A DNA stretch of 64,000 nt from Sutterella sp047777475 (lineage in GTDB: Bacteria > Pseudomonadota > Gammaproteobacteria > Burkholderiales > Burkholderiaceae_F), in assembly GCA_047777475.1 (NCBI GenBank), contig JBKEET010000003.1:124001-188000 (forward strand). The letters are read 5' to 3'. Under the pieces are notes generated by a model. It was not told the DNA's origin, made no database searches, and saw only the letters and a program-made list of their open reading frames with translations. Positions 33,728-42,869 of this stretch are shown piece by piece; the first letter of the stretch is position 1; each line of letters begins with the position of its first letter. The position numbers and the translations under genes were made by a program.

Positions 33728-34720
33728 TCAGTCGAGGCAGGTCTCCAGGCCGCGGCGGATTGCCTCCTCGGGCAGGTTGCGGCCGATGAAAACCATCTTC
33801 GAGAACGGCTTCTTGTCGCCCCAGGGCCCGAGCAGGTCGCTCACCGCGAGCATGTGCACGCCCTGGAACACCACGCGGCGGTCCGTGCCCGTCATGTAGA
33901 GCACGCCCTTGTAGCGCAGCATGTCGGGGCCGTAGACGCTCGTGAGCGAGGCGATGTAGCGGTCAAGCTTCATCGGGTTGAACGGGCGCTCCGTCTCGTA
34001 GACGAACGTGTGGATGTCGTCGTTGTGATGGTGCATGTGGTGGTCGTCGCTGAAGAACTTCGGATCCACGTCGAGCACGTCGTTCATGTTGAAGCCCGTG
34101 ATGTTCAGCACCTCGGAAATCGGGCAGTCGCCCATGTTGACGCGGCGGATCGGGGCGCGGGCGTTCATTGCGCGCAGGCGCGCCTCGATGGCCTTCACCT
34201 CGTCTTCGGTGCACAGGTCGGTCTTCGAGAGCAGGATGCGGTCGGCAAAGCCCACCTGGTCGCGCGCGGCGGCCTCCTTGTCGAGCGTCTCGCCGCCGTA
34301 CTTCGCGTCGACGACCGTCACCACGCCGTCGAGGCGGAAGAAGGCGGCCACGGCGTCGTCCATGAAGAAGGTCTGCGCCACGGGGCCGGGATTGGCGACG
34401 CCCGAGGTCTCGAGCACGACGTAATCGAAGTCGATCTGGCCCTTGTCGCGCTGGATGCGCAGGTTGGTGAGCACGCGCGACAGGTCGCCGCGGATCGTGC
34501 AGCACACGCATCCGTTGTTCATGTTGACGATCTGTTCCTTGTTGCTCGTGACGATGAGATCGCTGTCGACGTTCTCGGGACCGAACTCGTTTTCGATGAT
34601 CGCGATCTTGTAATGGTGATTCTCTTTGAGGATGCGGTTGAGCAGCGTCGTCTTGCCGGCGCCCAGAAAGCCCGTGAGAATCGTGACCGGAATATCCGGT
34701 GCCTGTTCTTCAACCATCAT
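33728..34720 (-). CDS. CobW/YjiA-family GTPase (COG0523)
   Basis: A G3E-family metal-handling GTPase. The Walker A motif is GFLGAGKT (17-24), the metal-binding motif is CVCC (71-74), and a His-rich loop DDHHMHHHNDD (about 225-235) precedes the CobW C-terminal domain. Such proteins insert or traffic zinc or cobalt. The gene is next to dksA, a pairing found in other Burkholderiales that suggests a zinc-related role. No cobalamin genes are nearby, so cobalamin synthesis is unlikely to be its job. Confidence 0.9.
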   Translation of the reverse strand: MMVEEQAPDIPVTILTGFLGAGKTTLLNRILKENHHYKIAIIENEFGPENVDSDLIVTSNKEQIVNMNNGCVCCTIRGDLSRVLTNLRIQRDKGQIDFDYVVLETSGVANPGPVAQTFFMDDAVAAFFRLDGVVTVVDAKYGGETLDKEAAARDQVGFADRILLSKTDLCTEDEVKAIEARLRAMNARAPIRRVNMGDCPISEVLNITGFNMNDVLDVDPKFFSDDHHMHHHNDDIHTFVYETERPFNPMKLDRYIASLTSVYGPDMLRYKGVLYMTGTDRRVVFQGVHMLAVSDLLGPWGDKKPFSKMVFIGRNLPEEAIRRGLETCLD

Positions 34721-34809
34721 TGCTTTTTATCCTCTGTTGCTCTGTCAGGATGCCGGAGGAGCCCGTCAGAGCTCTCCGGCTCTTTTGAAAGGAAAATCAG
34801 TTTACTGCA

Positions 34810-36018
34810 TCAGGGGCGCACCAGCAGGTGCAGCCCCTTGAGGTATTCGCCCTCGGGATACGTCATCAGCAGCGGGTGGTCCGCGCCGGCGCCGAAGCGG
34901 CCGACCGCCCAGGCGTTGACCCCGGCGTCGAACACCGCGCCCGCGACGATCTTCTGGAAGAGGTCGACGTCGATCGCGCCCGAGCAGGAGAACGTGAAAA
35001 GCTCCCCGCCCGGCTGCAGCAGCCGCAGCGCATTGAGATTGATGTCCTTGTAGGCGCGCGCCGCGCGGTCCACCTGGCGGTGGTTCGAGGCGAACTTCGG
35101 CGGATCGAGGATGATGAGGTCGAAGTGCTCGCCGCGCTCGCGCATGAGCCGCAGGTAATCGAACACGTCGGCGCACACGAACGAGGCCTGCGCGGCATCG
35201 AAGCCGTTGCGCGCGGCATTTTCGGCCGCCACGTCGAGCGCTTCCTGCGAAGAGTCGACCGAGACGACCTCGGCGGCGCCGCCCCTGAGGAGCGCGAGCG
35301 AGAAGCCGCCCGTGTAGCAGAAGCAGTTGAGCGCGCGAAGCCCGCGGCCCGTGCGCTTTTTGAACGCCTCCGCCGCTTTCTGGGCGGCCAGCCGGCTCTC
35401 GCGCTGGTCGACGTAAAAGCCGGTCTTGTGGCCGATGCGCACGTCGACGCCGTAGCGCACGCCGTCCTCGACGACCTCGATTTCCTTCGGGGGCTCCTCG
35501 CCGCGGAGCAGCTCGCTGCGCGTCTCGAGGCCCTCGCGGTGCCGGGTGGCCGCGTCCGACCGATCGAAAATGCCCTTGGCGCCCGTGATCTTCATGAGCA
35601 GGTCGGCGATGAGGTCGCGGTGCGCCTCAACGCCCGCCGCCTGGAACTGCGTGACGAGATAGTCGCCGTACCGGTCGACGATCAGGCCGGGCAGGCTGTC
35701 CGCCTCGCCGAAGACCAGGCGCAGCGCCGAGGTGCGCGCCCTGAGCGGCTCGCGCGCCGCGACGGCGTCGCGGAGCTTCTTTTCAAACCAGGCCGCATCG
35801 ATCGTCTCGTCCTCGCGGAACGACCAGCAGCGGGCCCGCAGCGCCGAGGCGGGCGAATAGGCCGCCCAGGCGAGGAAGCGCCCGTCGGCCGAAACCACGC
35901 GCACCGTCTCGCCCGAGGAGGGCTTGCCCGAAAGGCGATGGACGGCCGTGTCGTAAATCCACGGATGGCGCCTGAGCAAAGAACGCTCTTTGCCCTTTTT
36001 AAGAATCAGATCAAGCAT
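34810..36018 (-). CDS. rlmI: 23S rRNA (cytosine(1962)-C5)-methyltransferase RlmI
   Basis: A class I SAM-dependent RNA methyltransferase with an N-terminal PUA domain (LKKGKERSLLRRHPWIYDTAV, broken into two strands). An RlmI-type EEHEH domain follows, then a Rossmann domain with LNCFCYTGGFSLALL and the catalytic LDPPKF. The conserved Cys sits in FSCSGAIDVDLFQ. Length 402 matches E. coli RlmI. Its start overlaps the end of dapF by 8 bp; it is the last gene of the lpxL-lpxL-dapF-rlmI unit. Confidence 0.92.
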   Translation of the reverse strand: MLDLILKKGKERSLLRRHPWIYDTAVHRLSGKPSSGETVRVVSADGRFLAWAAYSPASALRARCWSFREDETIDAAWFEKKLRDAVAAREPLRARTSALRLVFGEADSLPGLIVDRYGDYLVTQFQAAGVEAHRDLIADLLMKITGAKGIFDRSDAATRHREGLETRSELLRGEEPPKEIEVVEDGVRYGVDVRIGHKTGFYVDQRESRLAAQKAAEAFKKRTGRGLRALNCFCYTGGFSLALLRGGAAEVVSVDSSQEALDVAAENAARNGFDAAQASFVCADVFDYLRLMRERGEHFDLIILDPPKFASNHRQVDRAARAYKDINLNALRLLQPGGELFTFSCSGAIDVDLFQKIVAGAVFDAGVNAWAVGRFGAGADHPLLMTYPEGEYLKGLHLLVRP

Positions 36019-36895
36019 AGCGACTCAAATCTTCAGGAATGTCGATGACCGCGCTGAAAACGCTCTGCGCGGGGCCGGTGAGGTAAACGCGGGCATGCGG
36101 GTCGGTGCGGCCGTCCCAGCGCACCGTCAGGTCGCCGCCGCGCAGCGACAGCGTAACGGGGCTGTCGAAAAAGCCCCGGCGGATGCCTTCGACGGCCGCC
36201 GCGCACGTGCCCGTGCCGCAGGCGAGCGTCTCGCCCGCGCCGCGCTCGAAGACGCGCAGCCGGCCGTGCGTGCGGTCGACGGCCTGCAGGAAGCCGACGT
36301 TGACGCGCTTCGGGAAAAAGGGCGCGCGCTCGAGCTTGGGGCCGAGCGTTTCGACGGGAGCCGCGTCCGTGTCCCCGACGCGGATCACCGCGTGCGGGTT
36401 GCCCATGGACGCCGCGGAGAACCAGGCCTCCTCGCCGCCGAGCGCGGCATGATACAGCATCGAGCGCCCCTCGGCGCGCGACTCGAGCCCGTCGGGCACG
36501 AACGGAAGAGAATCGGGCGCGAAGGAAGGCTCGCCCATGTCGACCGTCACGCGGCCGTCCGCGGCGATGTGCGGCACGATGACGGCTTTCTTTGTCTCGA
36601 CGCGGATATCGGATTTCGAAGTGAGCCCTTGCTCTCTTACGAAAACCATGAAACAGCGGGCTCCGTTGCCGCACTGCTCGACTTCGCCGCCGTCGCAGTT
36701 AAAAATGCGGTAGCGGAAATCATTTTCTTTATGCTGCGGTTTTTCGACGAGCAGCACCTGGTCGGCGCCGACGCCGAAGTGCCGGTCGGCCAGAAAGCGG
36801 ATGACTTCCGGGGTCGGAACGAAGCGCTGGCGCACGCCGTCGATGACGACGAAGTCGTTGCCCGCTCCGTGCATTTTGGTAAAGGCCAGCTTCAT
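36011..36895 (-). CDS. dapF: Diaminopimelate epimerase
   Basis: DapF converts LL- to meso-diaminopimelate for peptidoglycan and lysine. The N-terminus KMHGAGNDFVVIDG is diagnostic. The two catalytic cysteines are in CGNGARCF and LACGTGTCAA. At 294 residues it is a little longer than E. coli DapF (274). It begins 36 bp after the end of the upstream acyltransferase gene. Confidence 0.96.
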   Translation of the reverse strand: MKLAFTKMHGAGNDFVVIDGVRQRFVPTPEVIRFLADRHFGVGADQVLLVEKPQHKENDFRYRIFNCDGGEVEQCGNGARCFMVFVREQGLTSKSDIRVETKKAVIVPHIAADGRVTVDMGEPSFAPDSLPFVPDGLESRAEGRSMLYHAALGGEEAWFSAASMGNPHAVIRVGDTDAAPVETLGPKLERAPFFPKRVNVGFLQAVDRTHGRLRVFERGAGETLACGTGTCAAAVEGIRRGFFDSPVTLSLRGGDLTVRWDGRTDPHARVYLTGPAQSVFSAVIDIPEDLSRYA

Positions 36896-36931
36896 GGGCT
36901 CTGCCCTCCCCTCTTCTGAGAAAAATCGGTG

Positions 36932-37810
36932 TCAGTAAACCGAGGGCTCGCCCTCGGGACGCGTCTTGAAGCGCCGGTGCACCCAGAGGTACTGCTCCGG
37001 GTAGGCGCGGATCCATTCCTCGAGCTCGCGGTTGACGCGGGCCGTGTCGGCGACGTAATCGTCGGTGGGGAAATTTTCCCACGGCTTCGAAATGATCACC
37101 CGGTAGCCCTTGTCGGTCATCGTCGCGATGCTCCAGAGCACCTTGGCGTGCGTCACCTTGGCAAGGCGCGAGACCATGGGGAGCGTCGCGGCCTTGACGC
37201 CGAAGAACGGCACGAAAATCGAATTGCGGCGGCCGTGGTCCATGTCGGGCAGGTAGTAGAACGGCAGCCCCTGGCGCATGCCGCGCAGCACCGGCCGCAG
37301 GTCGTTCGCCTTGCTCTTGGCGATGAGCACCGGGTCGGAGAAGCGCTTGCGGCCCTCGAGCAGCGCCTTGTCCCAGACCTTGTTGCTCTGCGGCTGGTAA
37401 AGCGACATGCCGCGCACGTAGGTGTTGAAGGCGATGCCCGCGGCGTCGAGCCCGATGAAGTGCGGCGAGACGACGATGAGCGGGCCGCCGAGGTTGTCGA
37501 GCAGGTTCTCCATGCCCTCGAAGGTCACGAAGCGCTGTATTTCCTCGCGGCTCCCGACCCAGAGCGTGCCGTGGTCGACCGCGGCGCGCGCCATGCGGCG
37601 GTAAACGCCGTGGGCGAGGCGGCGGCGCTCGGCCCGGCTCATCTCGGGGAAGCACAGCCGCAGGTTCGTGTCGATGATGTGGCGGCGCTTGGGCACGGCG
37701 ATCCAGAAAATCAGCGCGAGCACCGCCGCGAGCGCCTCGCGGGCGCCCATCGGCAGGCGGTGCATCGCCTTGACAAGGGCGACGCCGAGCTTTGAGAAGA
37801 ATTCGATCAT
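36932..37810 (-). CDS. Lipid A biosynthesis acyltransferase (LpxL/LpxM family), copy 2
   Basis: An inner-membrane enzyme adding a secondary acyl chain to lipid A. After a membrane anchor (LAAVLALIFWIAV), the catalytic HX4D motif is HFIGLD in VVSPHFIGLDAAG. The conserved YYLPDMDHGRRNSIFVPFFG follows. ATG 37810 was chosen because homology starts at MIEFFSK and the codon overlaps the stop of the upstream paralogue. Tandem lpxL-type genes before dapF are common in Burkholderiales. Which acyl chain each adds is unknown. Confidence 0.92.
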   Translation of the reverse strand: MIEFFSKLGVALVKAMHRLPMGAREALAAVLALIFWIAVPKRRHIIDTNLRLCFPEMSRAERRRLAHGVYRRMARAAVDHGTLWVGSREEIQRFVTFEGMENLLDNLGGPLIVVSPHFIGLDAAGIAFNTYVRGMSLYQPQSNKVWDKALLEGRKRFSDPVLIAKSKANDLRPVLRGMRQGLPFYYLPDMDHGRRNSIFVPFFGVKAATLPMVSRLAKVTHAKVLWSIATMTDKGYRVIISKPWENFPTDDYVADTARVNRELEEWIRAYPEQYLWVHRRFKTRPEGEPSVY

Positions 37811-38688
37811 GGCTTCTTTGCCTTTGCCTTCGCCTTCGGGGGCTTGGCGCCCGCCGGCACCTTGTAGCGGTTGTAGCTCCATTCGTACTGCTCGGGCATG
37901 CTGCGGATGATGTCTTCCATCTGCCGGTTCATGGCCCTGCAGTTTTCCTCGACCGTCCCGTCGAGCGGGTCGTCCCAGAGCCTCGCCTCAAGGCGCCAGC
38001 CGTGGTTGAGGCGCACGCCCCAGGCGAAGATCTTGATCGCGCCGAACTGCTTGGCGACCTTGACGGGCAGCGTCGCCGTGTAGGCCGGCCGCCCGAAGAA
38101 ATCGACCCAGACGCCCTCGCCTTTCGAGGGCACCTGGTCGGGCAGCGCGCCGAACGTGTGCCCGGCCTTGAGCGCGCGGATGATGCGGCGCACGCCGCCG
38201 AGCGTCGTCGGGCACGGCTCGATGCCGGGCGCCTGGCGCGCTTCGCCGACGATGCGGCGCAGGATGTCCTTTTTCGGCGGACGGTACAGGATGGCGATCT
38301 TGCGGCCGGTTTCCTTGTAGAACGTCTGCGCGAGCCACACCGGGAGGACCTCGAAGCAGCCCACGTGCGGCGTCATGAAAACGACGGGGCGCTTGGAGCG
38401 CATGGCGCCGCCGATGAGCTCGAGCACCTCGGGGCGCACCTCGACGCGCCTGACGACCTCCTCGGCCGGGCGGTACCACACCCAGATGCTTTCCATCGAC
38501 TGGCGGCCCGTGTTGCGCCCGACGCGGTAGAAAAGCCCCGCATTGCCGTAGCCCGCCTGCTCGAGGTTGCTTCTCGTGTGCGCCTTGAGCGTGGGCGAGC
38601 ACTTGAAGACGATTTCGCCGACAAGCGCGCCGAACACCTGCAGGAAGCGCAGCGGCAGCATGGAAACAAGCTTGAGCAGAAGATACAT
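37807..38688 (-). CDS. Lipid A biosynthesis acyltransferase (LpxL/LpxM family), copy 1
   Basis: A paralogue of the next gene with catalytic HX4E motif HVGCFE in MTPHVGCFEVLP. It also carries PDQVPSKGEGVWVDFFGRPAY, the expected second motif. Its Lys/Ala/Pro-rich tail is unusual but short. ATG 38688 (MYLLLKLVSML) was chosen because the hydrophobic anchor begins there; an upstream ATG at 38712 is in frame. It is the first gene of the unit and diverges from metK across 344 bp. Confidence 0.9.
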   Translation of the reverse strand: MYLLLKLVSMLPLRFLQVFGALVGEIVFKCSPTLKAHTRSNLEQAGYGNAGLFYRVGRNTGRQSMESIWVWYRPAEEVVRRVEVRPEVLELIGGAMRSKRPVVFMTPHVGCFEVLPVWLAQTFYKETGRKIAILYRPPKKDILRRIVGEARQAPGIEPCPTTLGGVRRIIRALKAGHTFGALPDQVPSKGEGVWVDFFGRPAYTATLPVKVAKQFGAIKIFAWGVRLNHGWRLEARLWDDPLDGTVEENCRAMNRQMEDIIRSMPEQYEWSYNRYKVPAGAKPPKAKAKAKKP

Positions 38689-39032
38689 AACCGGTTCGGT
38701 GGCCCTTGGCAAACGGTAAACAGCCTATTTTACTCGCCGAAGCGCGCCCGCTAGTGCTCCGCAGAGGGCAAAATGCGGCGCGCGCCGGAGGGCTGCCTTA
38801 AGGCCGCGGAAAGATTGGAGGTTCACAATGGCCTGAGTTTAAGCAAAAGATCTGTTCTTCGGCGCGGGCTGCCCGCCTGCCGAAGATGTATTATCTTGCG
38901 CTAAATCGCCGAGTTAAAAAGACAACTTGCGGGGCGATAGGACAATACCGCTAAAGCGTCTTGCGCAGACTGACATTCGAGCATTTCTTCTTGCGTTAGG
39001 CGCTGTCCTTTGAATTTTTGGAGAAATGGCGA
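38689..39032. promoter_or_regulatory. Divergent intergenic region lpxL/metK with structured leader
   Basis: A 344-bp non-coding stretch. A nested hairpin lies at 38857-38885 (CTTCGGC with GCCGAAG, inner GCGGG with CCCGC). A second inverted repeat, ATCGCC with GGCGAT, encloses GAGTT and AACTT around 38906-38940. A -10-like TATTAT is at 38889-38894. No known riboswitch was recognised. It must hold both divergent promoters. Confidence 0.5.
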
Positions 39033-40211
<1,179 letters not shown>

Positions 40212-40271
40212 TCAGGCGGGACGACCCTCCTCAAGCGCTGCATCCCGCCTGAAGCGGATGCGGCGCTTTTT
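40212..40271 (+). terminator. Overlapping hairpins ending metK (terminator plus alternative stem)
   Basis: The terminator is a 13-bp stem (40233-40245 with 40256-40268, one G-T pair) followed by TTTTT. An alternative 10-bp stem, 40212-40221 with 40243-40252, shares three bases with the terminator's left arm, so both cannot form completely. Confidence 0.8.
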
Positions 40272-40393
40272 CATGCGTCCCGCATGACTGTCATACAATG
40301 GAAAGCCTGCCGGGCGAAGCTTCGCACGCACCGCCCGCAGGGAAAATTTCATCGCGCCGCGACCAGGGCTGCGGCGGCTTATTGGGAAAAAAC

Positions 40394-41695
40394 ATGAAGA
40401 AACGAGTTCTCACCGGCATCAACACCACCGGCACGCTGCACATCGGCAACTACGTGGGCGCCATCCGCCCCGCCATCCGCGACAGCCGCCAGCCGGACGT
40501 CGAAAGCTTTTTCTTTCTCGCGGACCTGCACGCGCTCATCAAGTGCCAGGATCCGGTGCGCATCGAAAGGAGCCGCCTGCAGATCGCCGCGACGTGGCTC
40601 GCCGCGGGCCTTGATCCGGACCGCGTGACGTTCTACCGCCAGAGCGACATTCCCGAGATTCCGCTTCTCAACTGGATGCTCACCTGCTGCACCTCGAAGG
40701 GCCAGATGAACCGCGCCCACGCCTACAAGGCCGCCGTCGACGCGGCCGTGGCCGAAGGCAGGGATCCCGACGCCGACGTCACGATGGGCCTTTTCTGCTA
40801 CCCGATCCTGATGGCGGCCGACATTCTGATGTTCAACGCCAATGAGGTTCCGGTCGGCCACGACCAGCTCCAGCACCTGGAGATGGCCCGCGACGTCGCC
40901 TCGCGCTTCAACTATCTCTACGCCGAGCCCGGCAAGCCCTTCTTCGTGATGCCGAAGGCCACGGGCGGCTCCGCCGTCGAAGTCCTCCCGGGCCTCGACG
41001 GGCGCAAGATGAGCAAGTCCTACAACAACGTGATCCCGCTCTTCGAAGGCGGCCGCGCGGCCCTTGACGAGGCCATTTCGCGCATCGTCACCGACTCCCG
41101 CGCCCCGGGCGAGCCGAAGGATCCCGACAGCTCGTCGCTCGCCGTGATCTACGACGCCTTCGCCACCAAGGAAGAAGGCGCGGCGTTCCGCGACGCGCTG
41201 CGCGGCGGCATGGGCTGGGGCGAGGCAAAGAAGAAGCTCGCCGACAAGATCGACGCCGAAATCGGCCCGATGCGCTCGCGCTACGACTACCTGATTGCCC
41301 ACCCCGAGGAAGTCGAGGACATCATGCAGGCGGGCGCGGCCAAGGCGCGCGCCGAGGCGCGCGTGACCATCGCGCGCCTGCGCGAGGCCGTCGGCCTGCG
41401 TGCCTTCCACAAGCTCGGCGCCGTCAAGAAAGAAGCCGCCGCGCCGAAGAAGAAGGCGCAGGCGATCTTCAAACAGTATCGTGAAAAGGACGGAAAGTTC
41501 TATTTCAAGCTCACGCTTGAGGGCCGCGACCTGTTTGTTTCCGAGCCGTTTGACTCGGGCCGCGACGCCGGCCAGTGGGTCGGCCGCCTCAAGAAGGACG
41601 CCGCCGCGCTCGACGGCGCTCCCGTCGCGCTCTGCGAGGGCGTGACGAAAGACGAGGCGAAGGCCGCTCTCGCAACCTTCGCCGAAGAGGATTAA
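40394..41695 (+). CDS. trpS: Tryptophanyl-tRNA synthetase with C-terminal extension
   Basis: Class I synthetase charging tRNA-Trp. The HIGH-like motif is HIGN (about 16-19) and the KMSKS loop is GRKMSKSYNN. Length 433 exceeds the usual 330-340. The extra C-terminal domain begins near AFHKLGAVKKEA and ends with a YegP-like unit (FKQYREKDGKFYFKLTLEGRD), known in other Burkholderiales TrpS. ATG 40394 was chosen over 40298 since homology starts there. Its stop overlaps that of the convergent 5-FCL gene. Confidence 0.94.
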   Translation: MKKRVLTGINTTGTLHIGNYVGAIRPAIRDSRQPDVESFFFLADLHALIKCQDPVRIERSRLQIAATWLAAGLDPDRVTFYRQSDIPEIPLLNWMLTCCTSKGQMNRAHAYKAAVDAAVAEGRDPDADVTMGLFCYPILMAADILMFNANEVPVGHDQLQHLEMARDVASRFNYLYAEPGKPFFVMPKATGGSAVEVLPGLDGRKMSKSYNNVIPLFEGGRAALDEAISRIVTDSRAPGEPKDPDSSSLAVIYDAFATKEEGAAFRDALRGGMGWGEAKKKLADKIDAEIGPMRSRYDYLIAHPEEVEDIMQAGAAKARAEARVTIARLREAVGLRAFHKLGAVKKEAAAPKKKAQAIFKQYREKDGKFYFKLTLEGRDLFVSEPFDSGRDAGQWVGRLKKDAAALDGAPVALCEGVTKDEAKAALATFAEED

Positions 41696-42255
41696 TTCAG
41701 AGCGTTCCTGATGACGCGCCCTTCCGTGACGATGTAGTCAAGGGGCGCGTCGAAGGACTCAAAGAGCCCGGCGGGCACCTCAAGCCCGTCGAATGCAACG
41801 CCGACCGCCACAGGCCGGCGTTCTTTTTCCCTGTCAAGGTAGCGGTCGAAATAGCCGCCGCCGTAGCCGATGCGGTGGCCGTCGGCGGAAAAGCCGACGC
41901 AGGGCGCGAGCACCATGGCGGGCTCGACCTCGGGCGAGCTCTCCGCCGGGCAGGCGATGCCCGCCTCGTCCTTGCTCATCGGCGTGTCCTTGCCCCAGGC
42001 GCGGTAAATCATGCGCTTCTCTTTCTTGAGCGTAACCGGAAGCGCGAGCCTGACGCCCGTTTCTTCGGCCACCTGCAGCAGCGCCGCGCGCACATCCGGC
42101 TCGCCTTCGAGCGGCCAATAAAGGCCCACGCTCTCCGGCTCGAGCTTCCTGACGAGGTCGGCGACGGCCGCGGCGAGAGCCTGCTTCGCGCCCTCGTCGC
42201 CAATCATTGCCCTGCGCTTCTCCAAAAGGCCTGCGCGCCAATCGTTCTTTTTCAT
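41692..42255 (-). CDS. fau: 5-formyltetrahydrofolate cyclo-ligase
   Basis: Converts 5-formyl-THF to 5,10-methenyl-THF with ATP. The conserved signature is the C-terminal PCVGFSADGHRIGYGGGYFDRYL, split here by the glycine turn. The N-terminal basic K-R-R segment and ALPVTLKKEKRMIYRAW also fit. Length 187 is typical. In many Burkholderiales this gene lies next to slt and cca; here the tetraheme cytochrome/flavoprotein module separates them. Confidence 0.92.
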   Translation of the reverse strand: MKKNDWRAGLLEKRRAMIGDEGAKQALAAAVADLVRKLEPESVGLYWPLEGEPDVRAALLQVAEETGVRLALPVTLKKEKRMIYRAWGKDTPMSKDEAGIACPAESSPEVEPAMVLAPCVGFSADGHRIGYGGGYFDRYLDREKERRPVAVGVAFDGLEVPAGLFESFDAPLDYIVTEGRVIRNALN

Positions 42256-42449
42256 TATCTGTCTCCGTTTCTAATGATTTTTCCCAAATATTCGGGGAAG
42301 TTTATTGAGATGCACGGCCGAATGCTCTAGGGGATTTCTCTAAGAGGAAGCCGCTTTTAAGCGTTAAGCGTTTAACAGGTCCGAAATCGGGCAAATGCGA
42401 TTATGCACACAGGCATTGAGCCACAGACAAGCCAAGGAGGTTACAGCTC
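42256..42449 (+). promoter_or_regulatory. Upstream region of the tetraheme cytochrome, with palindromes
   Basis: The perfect inverted repeat GTTAA-GCGT-TTAAC is at 42363-42376 and resembles the half-site/4-bp spacer plan of Fnr-type operators, with non-consensus halves. A second inverted repeat (CGCTT-TT-AAGCG) abuts it. A strong Shine-Dalgarno AAGGAGG lies 9 nt before the cytochrome start. Confidence 0.5.
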
Positions 42450-42797
42450 ATGACTGCACGAAACATTCGCATCACCGGTTTTCTCTTTGCCGCCGCTCTC
42501 GCTGCGGCGGCGCTTCCCGCCGCGGCAGCCGGCATTGCCGGTTTCCATGCCGAATGCAAGGCCTGCCACAGTGCGACGCCGCCTTCGGCTTCGAACGCCA
42601 ACCCTGACGCGTGCGTGAGCTGCCACGGCGAGGAACCCGACAAGGGATCCATCACCGTGAACGGCAAAACGCTCAACCCGCACAAGGGGCATTTCGACAC
42701 CATCAACTGCACGGACTGCCACAAGCCTCACGCGGCGGCCGTGAACGGATGCCAGGAATGCCACAAGGAAGCCAAGGCCACGATGCCGGAAAAGTAA
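42450..42797 (+). CDS. Periplasmic tetraheme cytochrome c
   Basis: A small exported electron carrier. A signal peptide (FLFAAALAAAALPAAAAG) is followed by four CxxCH heme sites: CKACH (36-40), CVSCH (55-59), CTDCH (87-91) and CQECH (101-105). The order and spacing match the heme domain of flavocytochrome c fumarate reductases, here as a separate 115-residue protein. The Tat-exported flavoprotein starts 72 bp downstream, and the two probably form a complex. Electrons would come from a membrane quinol dehydrogenase not present in the window. Confidence 0.94.
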   Translation: MTARNIRITGFLFAAALAAAALPAAAAGIAGFHAECKACHSATPPSASNANPDACVSCHGEEPDKGSITVNGKTLNPHKGHFDTINCTDCHKPHAAAVNGCQECHKEAKATMPEK

Positions 42798-42869
42798 ACG
42801 GCCGGTCAGCAAATTCCGCGCTCTTCTCCGCTCGGATCTGAACCATTTCTCTCAAAAGGAGCTTTCGTT

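Noticed and set aside
38700..39032. SAM riboswitch upstream of metK
   Set aside because: No SAM-I, SAM-II, SAM-IV or SAH consensus was recognised by eye; only generic stem-loops are seen.
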